Shown one piece after another: positions 5,299-12,088 of a DNA stretch of 12,088 nucleotides. A program made the position numbers and the translations under genes. A model generated the notes under the pieces. That model had not been told where the DNA came from and did no database searches. It saw only the letters and a program-made list of their open reading frames with translations. Source of the DNA: Clostridia bacterium (lineage in GTDB: Bacteria > Bacillota_E > SLMV01 > PUMD01); assembly GCA_007128555.1 (NCBI GenBank), contig SKXF01000299.1, positions 1 through 12,088 on the forward strand, written 5' to 3'. Within the stretch, counting starts at the first letter, position 1. Every line of letters starts with the position of its first letter.

Positions 5299-8004
5299 TC
5301 ATTGTGACGTCATTCCTGCTGCCCGTTCAGGACCCACGATGATCTGGGTGCTGCTGCGGTCCATTTCTTTCACTCTCTGCAAATCCACATTGTGTTGATC
5401 GGCCCATGATTGCAGGCCATCAACAATGCGATCGTAATCTTCGTAAAAGACAACGAGACAACCCCCGGGAGGTAGCTGGTCCAGACCGGCACAGACCGCA
5501 TCCTTTTCATCCAGGATAATGTCCACCTTCTCCTCCGAATAGGATGCCTGGATGATGCCGTTCAACAGAAGCTGTGCCACCTCGCCTCGCTCCCGCCCCC
5601 GGGTCTCAAGATCTTCCTTGACAATGATCCGGTCGAGAAAACGTGCTGCGACTCGGCCCGCCGCCTTGATGTCACTGTCCCGTCGATCTCCAGGAACTCC
5701 GACCACTCCAAGCCTCTGGGTTGCCTTCATCTCGTTCATGGCCCTCAGGGTCACCGTATAGCCGACGGCGTTGTGGCCATAGTCGACGATAGCCGTGCGG
5801 TCACCGAGCTTGAAGACTTCGAAACGCCCTGGATTGTCCTGGAAGTCTGTCATGGCCTTACTGATGGTGGTGGGTGATATGCCCATTGCCAGCGCAGCAG
5901 CGGCGGCAGCAGCGAGATTCTGCACATTGTGCTCCAGGAGCCCCCCGAAAGTCAGAGGCACATCAGCGACCCGGACCAGGGGGGTGACTTTTCTCCCCCG
6001 AGCCCAGACCAGGCGACCATCACTGACATACACGCCAGACCCTCCGCCGTTCAGGTGCTTGACCAGCGACAGGTTATTGTCCTCGACGCTGAACAGAATT
6101 GGTTCCCCCAATGAGCGCTCGGCCATCCCCATCACCCGCGGATCATCTGCATTCAGCACCGTCCGTCCCCAACGCGGAACCGTCTCCACGACCAGGGACT
6201 TGACGTCAACAAGATCGTCCAGCGTCTCTACATCGTCCTGGCCCAGGTGATCGGAGGATATGTTGGTGACCACCGCCACATCACAATAATCGAAGGCCAG
6301 CCCTCCGGCGATGATCCCACCCCGGGCCGTCTCGAGCACCGCGGCTTCCACGTGGGGATCGCGAAGCACAACGGTGGCACTCCAGGGCCCCGTTGTGTCG
6401 CCTTTGACCACTTGTTCGCCGGCTATGTAGATGCCATCGCTGGTGATCATGCCCGTCTTGTACCCTGCGGCGCTGAGAAGATGCTCTACCAGGCGGGTCG
6501 CAGTGGTCTTACCGTTGCTTCCAGTGATCGCAACGATCGGAATTCGGCCCTCTGACTGGCACTGGGGGAAGAGGTGATCCACGATGGCCTGTCCCACATC
6601 CCGAGCCCTGCCCTCCGAGGGAAACTGGTGCATTCTCAAACCGGGAGCCGCATTGACTTCGACAATGGCGCCCTCTGACCGCCCCGCACGATCCACAAAG
6701 GGTTGACTTATGTCCTCGGTGACCAGGTCGACTCCAGCTACATCGAGACCAATGATACGTGCGGCTCTCCGGCAGACATTGGCCGCAGAGGGATGCACCG
6801 AATCGGTCACATCCACAGCGGTCCCTCCGGTGCTCAGGTTGGCACCATCTCTGAGTCGGACCACCTTTCCATCATCGGGGACTGAATCCAGGTTGAAGCC
6901 CTGGCGATTGACGGTCAGGGATGTGATATCGTCGAGGGGTACACGGGTCAGGGGCGATGCGTGCCCCTCGCCGCGCTGCGGATCGGAATTAAGTTCCTCC
7001 ACGAGCTCACGAATCGTGCGAGTCCCATCACCGGTAACGGACGGTGGTATCCGCAAGCTGGCTGCCACCACTTCATCCCCGGTCACCAGGACCCGGTACT
7101 GCTGCCCCATGATGAACTGTTCAACGAGGACTTCCTTGTCAATAAAACGGGCAAAACCGTAGGCTAGTTCCAGGTCCTTCCCGTCTTCCAGATTAAGGCT
7201 CACACCGCGCCCCTGATTTCCACGCCTGGGCTTGATGGCCAATGGGCCTCCGAGATCACGTGCACGCTCCACCGCCTCCTCGAGGGACCGAACCACGTAA
7301 CCCTCAGGCACCGGAATGCCACAATCAGCGAGAAGCTGCTTGCACAGGGCCTTGTCCCCTGCTGTATCGACACCTATGCAGCACGTGTCGCCCGTTATGC
7401 TGGCCTGTATCATCTTCTGTTCTTTCCCGTAGCCCAGCTGAACCAGGCTGTGCTCATTGAGACGCATCGCTGGAATCCCACGACGTTCGGCGGCCTCGAC
7501 GATGGCTCGAGTACTGGGCCCCAGGCCCTTCTCCCTCTTGATGTCTGCCAATCTCTCAAGAGCCCGGTGTCCCTGGTCGCTGTCACCGTCGCCGGCAAGC
7601 AAGGCATTGAGTATTGTCACAGCTTCCAGCGAAGCGGCCCGGGCCACCGCCTCGCACTCGTACTCAACCACAACCTGGTAGAGCGAAGCTGCGATCCTCC
7701 GCGTCTTTCCGTATATCACATCACACCCCGTAAGACTCTGCATCTCGAGAATCAAATGCTCGAGAACGTGTCCCAGAAGCGTTCCCTCTCGCAGGCGCTC
7801 CACCAGCCCTCCGGGGTAGCCGCGAGAACAGTGGTGCTCACGTAGGGAGGGGAACTGCTCCAGAAGTCGTCCAGAAAACCCCCCAAGATCTGAGGTCAGC
7901 ACGCCATCATACTCACCGAGATCCACCCGCATCTGCATCACCCGGTGATGGCTGTGAATGTTTCGCTTCGGAAAAGCACGCATTTCAACAATGTTCACCA
8001 TCAT
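5299..8004 (-). CDS. cphA: Cyanophycin synthetase
   Basis: Polymerises aspartate and arginine, with ATP, into cyanophycin, a cytoplasmic nitrogen/carbon reserve. The 901 residues fit the CphA1 type (about 870-900). An N-terminal domain (about 1-165) is followed by an ATP-grasp domain (about 215-480; LAIKPRRGNQGRGVSL at 255-270 and EVNAAPGLRMH at 449-459). A Mur-ligase-like domain follows, with P-loop AITGSNGKTTATR at 492-504, ETARGGI at 558-564, NISSDHLGQDD at 581-591, NPGRFE at 724-729 and DYGHN at 741-745. All three catalytic modules look intact. The start is ambiguous: GAGGAGG lies 1, 4 or 7 nt before ATG, ATG and GTG at codons 1-3, so codon 2 or 3 may be used. No cyanophycinase (cphB) is visible beside it. 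A small leader hairpin lies just upstream. Confidence 0.96.
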   Translation of the reverse strand: MMVNIVEMRAFPKRNIHSHHRVMQMRVDLGEYDGVLTSDLGGFSGRLLEQFPSLREHHCSRGYPGGLVERLREGTLLGHVLEHLILEMQSLTGCDVIYGKTRRIAASLYQVVVEYECEAVARAASLEAVTILNALLAGDGDSDQGHRALERLADIKREKGLGPSTRAIVEAAERRGIPAMRLNEHSLVQLGYGKEQKMIQASITGDTCCIGVDTAGDKALCKQLLADCGIPVPEGYVVRSLEEAVERARDLGGPLAIKPRRGNQGRGVSLNLEDGKDLELAYGFARFIDKEVLVEQFIMGQQYRVLVTGDEVVAASLRIPPSVTGDGTRTIRELVEELNSDPQRGEGHASPLTRVPLDDITSLTVNRQGFNLDSVPDDGKVVRLRDGANLSTGGTAVDVTDSVHPSAANVCRRAARIIGLDVAGVDLVTEDISQPFVDRAGRSEGAIVEVNAAPGLRMHQFPSEGRARDVGQAIVDHLFPQCQSEGRIPIVAITGSNGKTTATRLVEHLLSAAGYKTGMITSDGIYIAGEQVVKGDTTGPWSATVVLRDPHVEAAVLETARGGIIAGGLAFDYCDVAVVTNISSDHLGQDDVETLDDLVDVKSLVVETVPRWGRTVLNADDPRVMGMAERSLGEPILFSVEDNNLSLVKHLNGGGSGVYVSDGRLVWARGRKVTPLVRVADVPLTFGGLLEHNVQNLAAAAAAALAMGISPTTISKAMTDFQDNPGRFEVFKLGDRTAIVDYGHNAVGYTVTLRAMNEMKATQRLGVVGVPGDRRDSDIKAAGRVAARFLDRIIVKEDLETRGRERGEVAQLLLNGIIQASYSEEKVDIILDEKDAVCAGLDQLPPGGCLVVFYEDYDRIVDGLQSWADQHNVDLQRVKEMDRSSTQIIVGPERAAGMTSQ

Positions 8005-8013
8005 GCCTCCTCA

Positions 8014-8043
8014 TGGAAGGAATCACCACGTAGTGTGCTTCCA
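8014..8043 (-). other. Hairpin in cphA leader
   Basis: TGGAAG (8014-8019) and CTTCCA (8038-8043) form a 6-bp inverted repeat around the imperfect palindrome CACCACGTAGTG (8024-8035). It ends a few bases before the cphA ribosome binding site (8005-8011). There is no T-run, so it is not a terminator for the upstream peptidase gene. It may be an operator or a translation-modulating stem, or incidental. Confidence 0.3.
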
Positions 8044-8089
8044 TTTAGCCCACTCTATACCTCGACGGGTGACCTCCCATGAAGAGGAA

Positions 8090-9121
8090 TTAGATCGTCA
8101 CTTCCAGCAGCCGCATTACGTTATCCATCTGCGAGGCGACACTGAGCTTGCTCGAACCCGCACTTAGTAATCCCACCGCCCGGCCATTGTCATCCATGAG
8201 GACCGAACCACTGTCCCCGGGACTGGCCATCGGTTCGGTGAGGATCTGCTGCTTGAACAATACCTCTCCCACATCGCCCATGTGAACCTTGATGGATGCG
8301 TCTACGACGGTTATCTTGCCATGGTTGACCCCACTGGAACGGCCGCTCTTGGTCACACGCATACCCACCTCTGGATCCCGGACACCCTTCACACATCCGA
8401 GGCCCAGTATTTCTGCGGATACCATGTCCGGATCAAGGGGTTCTGCGACGGCGGCATCCACCAGGTTGTCTGACCTATTGACGCGGCGGAACTGCACCGT
8501 GTAGTCCGGGACCAACATCTGCAGCAGCGTGTTCAGGCCCCTCTCAACGCCCCTGGCCCTGGGACAGGTTGCACTTGCGACCTGCGGCCGAATTGGCGCA
8601 AACCGCTTGAGGCGAGCAATGACATCATCGGGTTCATTGCCTCCATCGTAGGGAGCGGGCTGAAGGACGGGATCATTGACCCTCGCCCGGCCATCCCTCC
8701 CATCGGTCGTGTTCGCCAGCACGTGGCTGTTGGATAGAATCAGCACATCGCCTGTACGGGCATCTTTGACCAACAACCCCAGGGTGCCGGCCGTGATCTC
8801 ACGGTGCCCTACGCTCACGCCCCCCGGGGCGGGCCGCTGCTTCCCCTGGCGCACGGCCACTTCCTCCCTGCTCAGAGGCAGGGCGCGGACAAACCCCGTT
8901 TCCACAACATCCGTAATCACTCCCTCACCGAGCTGTCGTGGAATCACATCGTACTTCGAAAGATTTGCCTCTGGCAGCTTTTCGGTAACGAGAACCACTA
9001 CGGCCTCTTTGCCCGTGCAGCGCCGCCCTTTAGACTTCAGACCTCTGCCAACACCCACGACATTAGGCCACTCCAATAATTGCCTGCCGTACTTGTTCAG
9101 TGCCTCCACCTGTACATTCAT
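8090..9121 (-). CDS. NAL1-like trypsin-fold serine peptidase
   Basis: A 343-residue chymotrypsin-fold protein resembling bacterial relatives of plant NAL1 and uncharacterised Bacillota S1-type peptidases. A likely catalytic triad is visible: His133 in LSNSHVLA, Asp222 in LVDAAVAEP and Ser304 in SPGDSGSVL. An N-terminal module (about 1-75) carries WPNVVGVGRGLK and ends TDVVETG, the usual lead-in in this group. There is no signal peptide, membrane segment or PDZ domain, so cytoplasmic action is likely; substrate unknown. The ATG at 9121 has GGGGAGGA 11 nt upstream. It lies 85 bp before cphA on the same strand and may be co-transcribed; no terminator is seen between them. A role in cyanophycin metabolism is an untested idea from position only. 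It is probably the first gene of the minus-strand run. Confidence 0.8.
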   Translation of the reverse strand: MNVQVEALNKYGRQLLEWPNVVGVGRGLKSKGRRCTGKEAVVVLVTEKLPEANLSKYDVIPRQLGEGVITDVVETGFVRALPLSREEVAVRQGKQRPAPGGVSVGHREITAGTLGLLVKDARTGDVLILSNSHVLANTTDGRDGRARVNDPVLQPAPYDGGNEPDDVIARLKRFAPIRPQVASATCPRARGVERGLNTLLQMLVPDYTVQFRRVNRSDNLVDAAVAEPLDPDMVSAEILGLGCVKGVRDPEVGMRVTKSGRSSGVNHGKITVVDASIKVHMGDVGEVLFKQQILTEPMASPGDSGSVLMDDNGRAVGLLSAGSSKLSVASQMDNVMRLLEVTI

Positions 9122-9477
9122 GACTCTTCAGGTCCTCCCCTCGGTGTTGATGCTCCCTAGCATCTTATGCGCGGGGCGGATTATGTTGACGCAACAAGGA
9201 ATATGCGGCGGCATCACCGGCCGGTTCTGCAGCGGACCTTGAGGAGGATCGTGGATGCGACCATGGTATGTCTGCCCAGCGGGGCCGTGCCAGGGAGGAT
9301 TGAAGGTTGGTGATTTAACTGCTCAAACCCAGCCCAGATGCAAAGATGACCGGCGCCACACAACCACGGCCTCAAGTTGCTCATGGGCCCAACCCATAAT
9401 ATACCAGCATGCCGAAAAATGATTGGCTCTTTCATATTCACCGGATGAACGATACAATGACATTACATAAGAAATGA
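9122..9477. other. Divergent intergenic region
   Basis: About 355 bp between the peptidase gene (minus) and the THF riboswitch (plus). It holds the peptidase ribosome binding site (9133-9140) and a plausible plus-strand promoter near 9431-9458. GAGGAGG at 9241-9247 precedes a 20-codon plus-strand frame (GTG 9251 to stop 9313) with too-short spacing and no recognisable product. No clear minus-strand promoter for the peptidase was found. No transposon ends, tRNA or further RNA element is apparent. Confidence 0.6.
9431..9458 (+). promoter_or_regulatory. Candidate promoter for the THF riboswitch-folT transcript
   Basis: TACAAT at 9453-9458 matches the sigma-A -10 consensus at 5 of 6 positions. 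TTCATA at 9431-9436, 16 bp upstream, is a weak -35. Transcription would begin near 9465, about a dozen nucleotides before the first riboswitch helix, which is where a start site should lie. Confidence 0.4.
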
Positions 9478-9568
9478 GGCAGAGTAGGTGCTGCGCGTCA
9501 AGTGCCAGGGGATGGGAAGTTGCCTCGGGACGAAAACCAAGTTGCGATGCAGCATCGCATCCGCTGCC
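9478..9568 (+). ncRNA. Tetrahydrofolate (THF) riboswitch aptamer
   Basis: Binds reduced folates and controls folate genes in cis. The sequence matches the class by primary and secondary structure. P1 is GGCAG (9478-9482) with CTGCC (9564-9568). The conserved internal loop strands are AGTAG after P1 and CATCCG (9559-9564 region) before its partner. P2 pairs GGTGCTGC (9487-9494) with GCAGCATC (9549-9556), 8 bp with one G-U. CGTCAAGTG follows P2 and leads into P3 and the loop GATGGGAAGTTGCC, which in known structures forms a pseudoknot; GGGACGAAAA returns to the junction. The order and spacing agree with the Eubacterium siraeum folT aptamer as I remember it. It lies 77 nt upstream of folT, the typical regulated gene. 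An ATG at 9474, in frame with folT, is not a start. Confidence 0.92.
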
Positions 9569-9644
9569 ACACAAGATCCATAACCCTCATCCTTGTGTGT
9601 ACTTTGTCTGCCCGAGGCAGCAGCACGAGGAAAGGGGTTTTTCT
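9569..9644 (+). promoter_or_regulatory. Probable translational expression platform of the THF riboswitch
   Basis: A hairpin ACACAAG/CTTGTGT (9569-9575 with 9592-9598) has AACCC (9582-9586) in its loop, able to pair with GGGTT (9635-9639) at the ribosome binding site. A second hairpin is CTGCC-CGA-GGCAG (9608-9620). Its 3' arm, GGCAGC (9616-9621), is also a perfect complement of GCTGCC (9563-9568), which includes the 3' strand of P1, so the two pairings exclude each other. No T-run is present, so control is more likely on translation (GAGGAAAGGGG, 9627-9637) than on termination. The alternative fold is inferred and has not been computed. Confidence 0.45.
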
Positions 9645-10163
9645 GTGTCCACCCGAAAAATGGTCCGCGTGGCATTATTGGTGACAATAAGTGTTGTCTT
9701 GACCCGCTGGTTTTCGATCATGCTACCCATCGCCGGCGCACTTGGAGTGCGTCTTAGCCTGGGGGAGATCCCGCTTTTCCTGGCGGGGGTCCTGTTCGGG
9801 CCCCTGGCGGGCGGAGTTGCGGGCGCGATCGCTGACGTCATCGGCGTGGCGATTGCACCGATGGGCTCGTTCTTCCCGGGATTCACCATCAGTGCGGCAA
9901 TGGCGGGGGCGATTCCCGGCCTCATCCTCCATCGCCGAAGGCGCAACATCACGATGGGATGGCTGGTGGGGACGGTCGCCGTGACGGGTCTCCTGGTCAC
10001 CCTTCTGAATACCTACTGGTTGGTCATCCTACTCCAGAGAGGCGTTTATGTCCTGTTGCCACCACGACTCTTCAGTCGGTTGGCTGTCATACCGATCCAC
10101 TCACTGATCATATGGGCCCTGCACACCAGGATCCACATTTTTAAAGAGCATCCAGGCACGTGA
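9645..10163 (+). CDS. folT: Folate-specific ECF transporter S component FolT
   Basis: Membrane substrate-binding subunit that captures folates and works with a shared energising module (EcfT plus ATPases EcfA and EcfA'), none of which is in the window. The 172 residues suit the family. Motifs include VVLTRWFSIMLPIAG, the helix segment GEIPLFLAGVLFGPLAGG, GAIADVIG, FPGFTISAAMAGAIPG and LLNTYWL, with about six hydrophobic segments and a basic cytoplasmic loop HRRRRN. The GTG at 9645 is chosen because AAAGGGG lies 7 nt upstream and VSTRKMVRVALL is the typical N-terminus. A start at 9474 in the same frame would translate the riboswitch and is rejected. The THF riboswitch in its leader independently supports folate as substrate. 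It is apparently monocistronic, with no clear terminator after the stop. Confidence 0.93.
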   Translation: MSTRKMVRVALLVTISVVLTRWFSIMLPIAGALGVRLSLGEIPLFLAGVLFGPLAGGVAGAIADVIGVAIAPMGSFFPGFTISAAMAGAIPGLILHRRRRNITMGWLVGTVAVTGLLVTLLNTYWLVILLQRGVYVLLPPRLFSRLAVIPIHSLIIWALHTRIHIFKEHPGT

Positions 10164-10358
10164 CCGAAAACCTCGACAGATTTCCCGCAATGCTGAATAG
10201 GCAGCACCTTGCGAATGGGAAAGCGGGGAGTCTGTGACTTCAGTAGCGATCCGTGCCGAGACCTCAGGATCTAAACCACGGGCAACGATCCGGTGGGCGA
10301 GATATTTCCGCACGGCTACGGCAAAGTTATGGCCGTAATAGGCCGTTATCACGACCAT
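10101..10358 (-). CDS. Doubtful small hypothetical ORF
   Basis: An 85-codon frame from ATG 10358 that overlaps the 3' end of folT tail-to-tail by 63 bp. The predicted protein is plausible in composition and helix-prone (AVAVRKYLAHRIVARGL, SQGAAYSALREICRGF), but I do not recognise a family. No Shine-Dalgarno sequence precedes the ATG; TATACT on the minus strand (10377-10382) could be a -10 box. An in-frame TAG lies seven codons upstream. It might be a real small gene, the remnant of a gene damaged by the adjacent insertion element, or chance. Confidence 0.3.
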   Translation of the reverse strand: MVVITAYYGHNFAVAVRKYLAHRIVARGLDPEVSARIATEVTDSPLSHSQGAAYSALREICRGFRSRAWMLFKNVDPGVQGPYDQ

Positions 10359-10477
10359 ATCAGAGATATATTGCTATAGTATAGATGCAGGGGATTACAT
10401 GGGGCAGAAATACGCTCATGGCGTAAATTGGGCGCACGGATGCCAAGGCTTTGTGTTCATTCGATTTTTGCAGCCCT
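10359..10477. other. Spacer between folT region and transposase, likely contains the insertion element's end
   Basis: No gene is seen here. It holds a perfect small inverted repeat, CTATA-G-TATAG (10374-10384), followed at once by GCAGGGG (10387-10393). ISAs1-type elements usually end within roughly 100 bp of the transposase stop, so one terminal repeat should lie in this stretch. The other end is outside the window, so the repeat cannot be confirmed. Confidence 0.35.
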
Positions 10478-12088
10478 TTACAGACCTACGAGAGCCAGGG
10501 CTCGCTCCGGTTTCCATGCGTGACGCCTCAGTGTAGCGGCCATGTTGGTGAATCCGTTCAGCCGAAACAGGCTGATTGCCAGATTTCTCAGGGCGGCAAA
10601 GGCCTGGGGGGCAGATCCGGTGCGAATCTGCGACCGATCCTCGTCAAAGGTGACATCCCGCACCCAGAACAGGGAGTTTTCGATGTGCCAGTGACCTCGG
10701 GCCAGTCTGAGTAAGCGCTGCGGATCCGCATCAGCTGCGGTGAGACTTGTGATGCCATAGGCCACATCGTGAGACTTGTTATTACCCTTGAGGTCAGTGG
10801 TGGTCCGTTCGATTCTGAATACCTGTGCTATGTGGGGGAAGTCGAGGTACTCGTTGAGGAGGGTGCTGGCTCTGATTGTTCGGGTTTCAATCCGTCCGTG
10901 GCCCTTACCCCGTTCCGTGTGCGGAGGGGGAAAAATCGTCCTTACCCAGCATCTTGATGTTGTCAAGGAGCGTCTTTTGATTGGCCTTTACCGTGAAGAG
11001 ATAATCCGCCTTCTTCTCTTCAACCAGATACGAAGCGTGATTTTTCTGCGCGTGCATCGCATCCGCGGTCACGACCCTGCCCTCAAGATCCACAGGATCG
11101 AGGGTCGGCCGGAAGGCTTTGATCTCATTCGTCTTACCATCTACCTCTTGCTGGGAAAGCACCACACCTTTTTTGTGAAGAAGAGTTGCCATCAGATGCA
11201 CAGGCTTCCCATCGGGTCCCCTGGCTCCCTTGAGGATCTTTCCATCCACAGCGACGGCATCGCCTTCTGCCTGGCTGGCTGTCCAGGCACCGATCTTCTC
11301 ATCCAGAGCGTCTGCGTCAATGGACTGCAGCATTCTCCGGATGGTGGATTCACTGGGAGGGATGAACTTCCGCTTGTCCTCATGGTATCGACAGCCCAGA
11401 CGCTGCAGCTGTTTCTGGGACAGTTCTTCTGCCCACTCTCCAATAGCGACAAAGTTTCTCGCACCGGATAGAACCGCACAGACCGCTACCGCCAAAATGG
11501 AGGTCTGGTTATGACGGATTCCACGTCGCATCCTCGGGTCCCGGAGCTCGGACAGGCGCTTCCACAGGCCATGAGGCCCATTGATCGACAGCTTGTTTAG
11601 ATCCACCGATCGGTCATCTCCTTTCAGGATGGGGGATAAAAAGACACCAGATAGAAGCTTGCGGGCATCCGGCCTGAGACAACGGACAAACATGGTCTTG
11701 GGACGTCCGTGATGATAGTACTGGCCCGAACTGCGACCAAAGCCCCTCGTTTTGCCCAGGGCCTTCCATCCAGCAGCCCGGTAACAGGTGCCATGAAACC
11801 TCTGGTGATCAACAAACGTCTCAGCGAGAACGACCGGATGGCCGAAGACCGCCTCCCAGTCCAGCGTCAGTCTCTTGGTGTTCATAGCAAGGGTCTTTGA
11901 GGCGAGGTTCTTGATACGGATCCCAGGCAGGATGAGAAATCGCTGGTTGTTCACCACGTACCTCAGGCGCCGATACTGCTGATCGCGAGACCAGCCGATC
12001 CATCTGTCGCGTGGACCACATTGCAAAGCAGAAGTGCCCCAACCTACCAGGGCCATCCACTGCCCATGCAACAGCGCAACATACTTCA
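10385..12088 (-). mobile_element. ISAs1-family insertion sequence, partial (right end beyond window)
   Basis: The transposase defines an ISAs1-type element (DDE, IS4 superfamily group; also the family of the E. coli H-repeat proteins). The left limit is a guess from the GCAGGGG at 10387 and typical spacing to the transposase stop; neither the terminal inverted repeat nor the target duplication can be verified because the other end is not in the window. It inserted downstream of folT without interrupting a recognised gene. Confidence 0.55.
10478..12088 (-). pseudogene. Frameshifted ISAs1-family transposase with N-terminal DUF4338 (DruA-like) domain, 5' end outside window
   Basis: Two minus-strand frames together make one transposase. 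The first, open from the right edge to a stop at 10905, begins with a DUF4338 region (CGPRDRWIGWS, VVNNQRFLILPGIRIKNLAS, GHPVVLAETFVDHQRFHGTCYRAAGWKALG, then TMFVRCLRPDARKLL). A linker leads to the ISAs1 part: LRDPRMRRGIRH, LSGARNFVAIGEW, the first catalytic Asp in VAVDGKILKG and the second in VVTADAMHAQ. The second frame carries GKGHGRIETRTI and HWHIENSLFWVRDVTFDED, with the catalytic Glu, and ends WKPERALALVGL, the normal C-terminus. They join by a +1 shift near 10926-10935, at TTTTTCCCCC on the coding strand. The in-frame TTG at 12071 is probably not the start, because the DUF4338 similarity appears to continue upstream. It is inactive unless frameshifting or a sequencing error explains the shift. 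Confidence 0.85.

Noticed and set aside
5279..5308. GTCACA/TGTGAC inverted repeat between cphA and ispE as terminator
   Set aside because: Six-bp stem with an 18-nt loop, overlapping the cphA stop and lacking a T-run; likely incidental.
9251..9313. 20-codon plus-strand frame after GAGGAGG
   Set aside because: Only 3 nt between the ribosome binding site and GTG, no recognisable peptide, and no regulatory partner downstream.
9474..9644. Upstream in-frame extension of folT from ATG 9474
   Set aside because: It would translate the THF riboswitch. The GTG at 9645 has a proper ribosome binding site and matches the family N-terminus.
10776..11471. Plus-strand 231-aa frame
   Set aside because: Antisense to the transposase, whose catalytic motifs read on the minus strand.
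1..12088. CRISPR array, tRNA, rRNA or phage module
   Set aside because: No regularly spaced repeats, no cloverleaf or rRNA-like sequence, and no phage structural genes were seen on either strand.
10478..12088. Druantia defence system
   Set aside because: Only the DUF4338 domain is present and it is fused to a transposase; no druB-druE-like genes, notably no large DruE helicase, are visible.

Overview
The window reads as chromosome from a GC-rich, probably endospore-forming member of the Bacillota (Clostridia/Limnochordia-like; genus not identifiable by eye). The evidence is a minus-strand cluster holding Bacillus-type purR, spoVG, glmU and prs, a perfect-looking sigma-H promoter in front of spoVG, strong AGGAGG-type ribosome binding sites with frequent GTG/TTG starts, and a tetrahydrofolate (THF) riboswitch in front of folT, a riboswitch class known from Gram-positive bacteria. 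There is no rRNA, tRNA or CRISPR array.

Layout. Positions 1-9121 are one long run of minus-strand genes, read from right to left: a NAL1-like trypsin-fold peptidase (8090-9121), cyanophycin synthetase cphA (5299-8004), ispE (4282-5241), an uncharacterised MobA-like nucleotidyltransferase (3498-4298, overlapping ispE), purR (2581-3399), spoVG (2195-2503), glmU (724-2094) and prs (1-699, cut by the window edge). Most gaps are under 100 bp. Internal control points break the run: a candidate inverted PurBox pair before purR, a sigma-H promoter before spoVG, and two stacked hairpins between spoVG and glmU.

Positions 9122-9477 are a divergent intergenic region. On the plus strand there follow a THF riboswitch aptamer (9478-9568), a likely translational expression platform, and folT (9645-10163), the substrate-binding S component of an ECF folate transporter. 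Positions 10164-10477 hold one doubtful small minus-strand ORF and probably the end of an insertion element. Positions 10478-12088 are an ISAs1-family transposase on the minus strand, fused at its N-terminus to a DUF4338 (DruA-like) domain. It is broken by a +1 frameshift and runs off the right edge.

Themes. The minus-strand run joins PRPP production (Prs) and PRPP sensing (PurR), cell-wall precursor synthesis (GlmU makes UDP-GlcNAc), isoprenoid synthesis (IspE), sporulation-linked regulation (SpoVG) and a nitrogen-reserve polymer (CphA). FolT under THF control adds a one-carbon/purine link next door. The least understood parts are the peptidase beside cphA, the nucleotidyltransferase with an atypical signature loop, and the DUF4338-transposase fusion.
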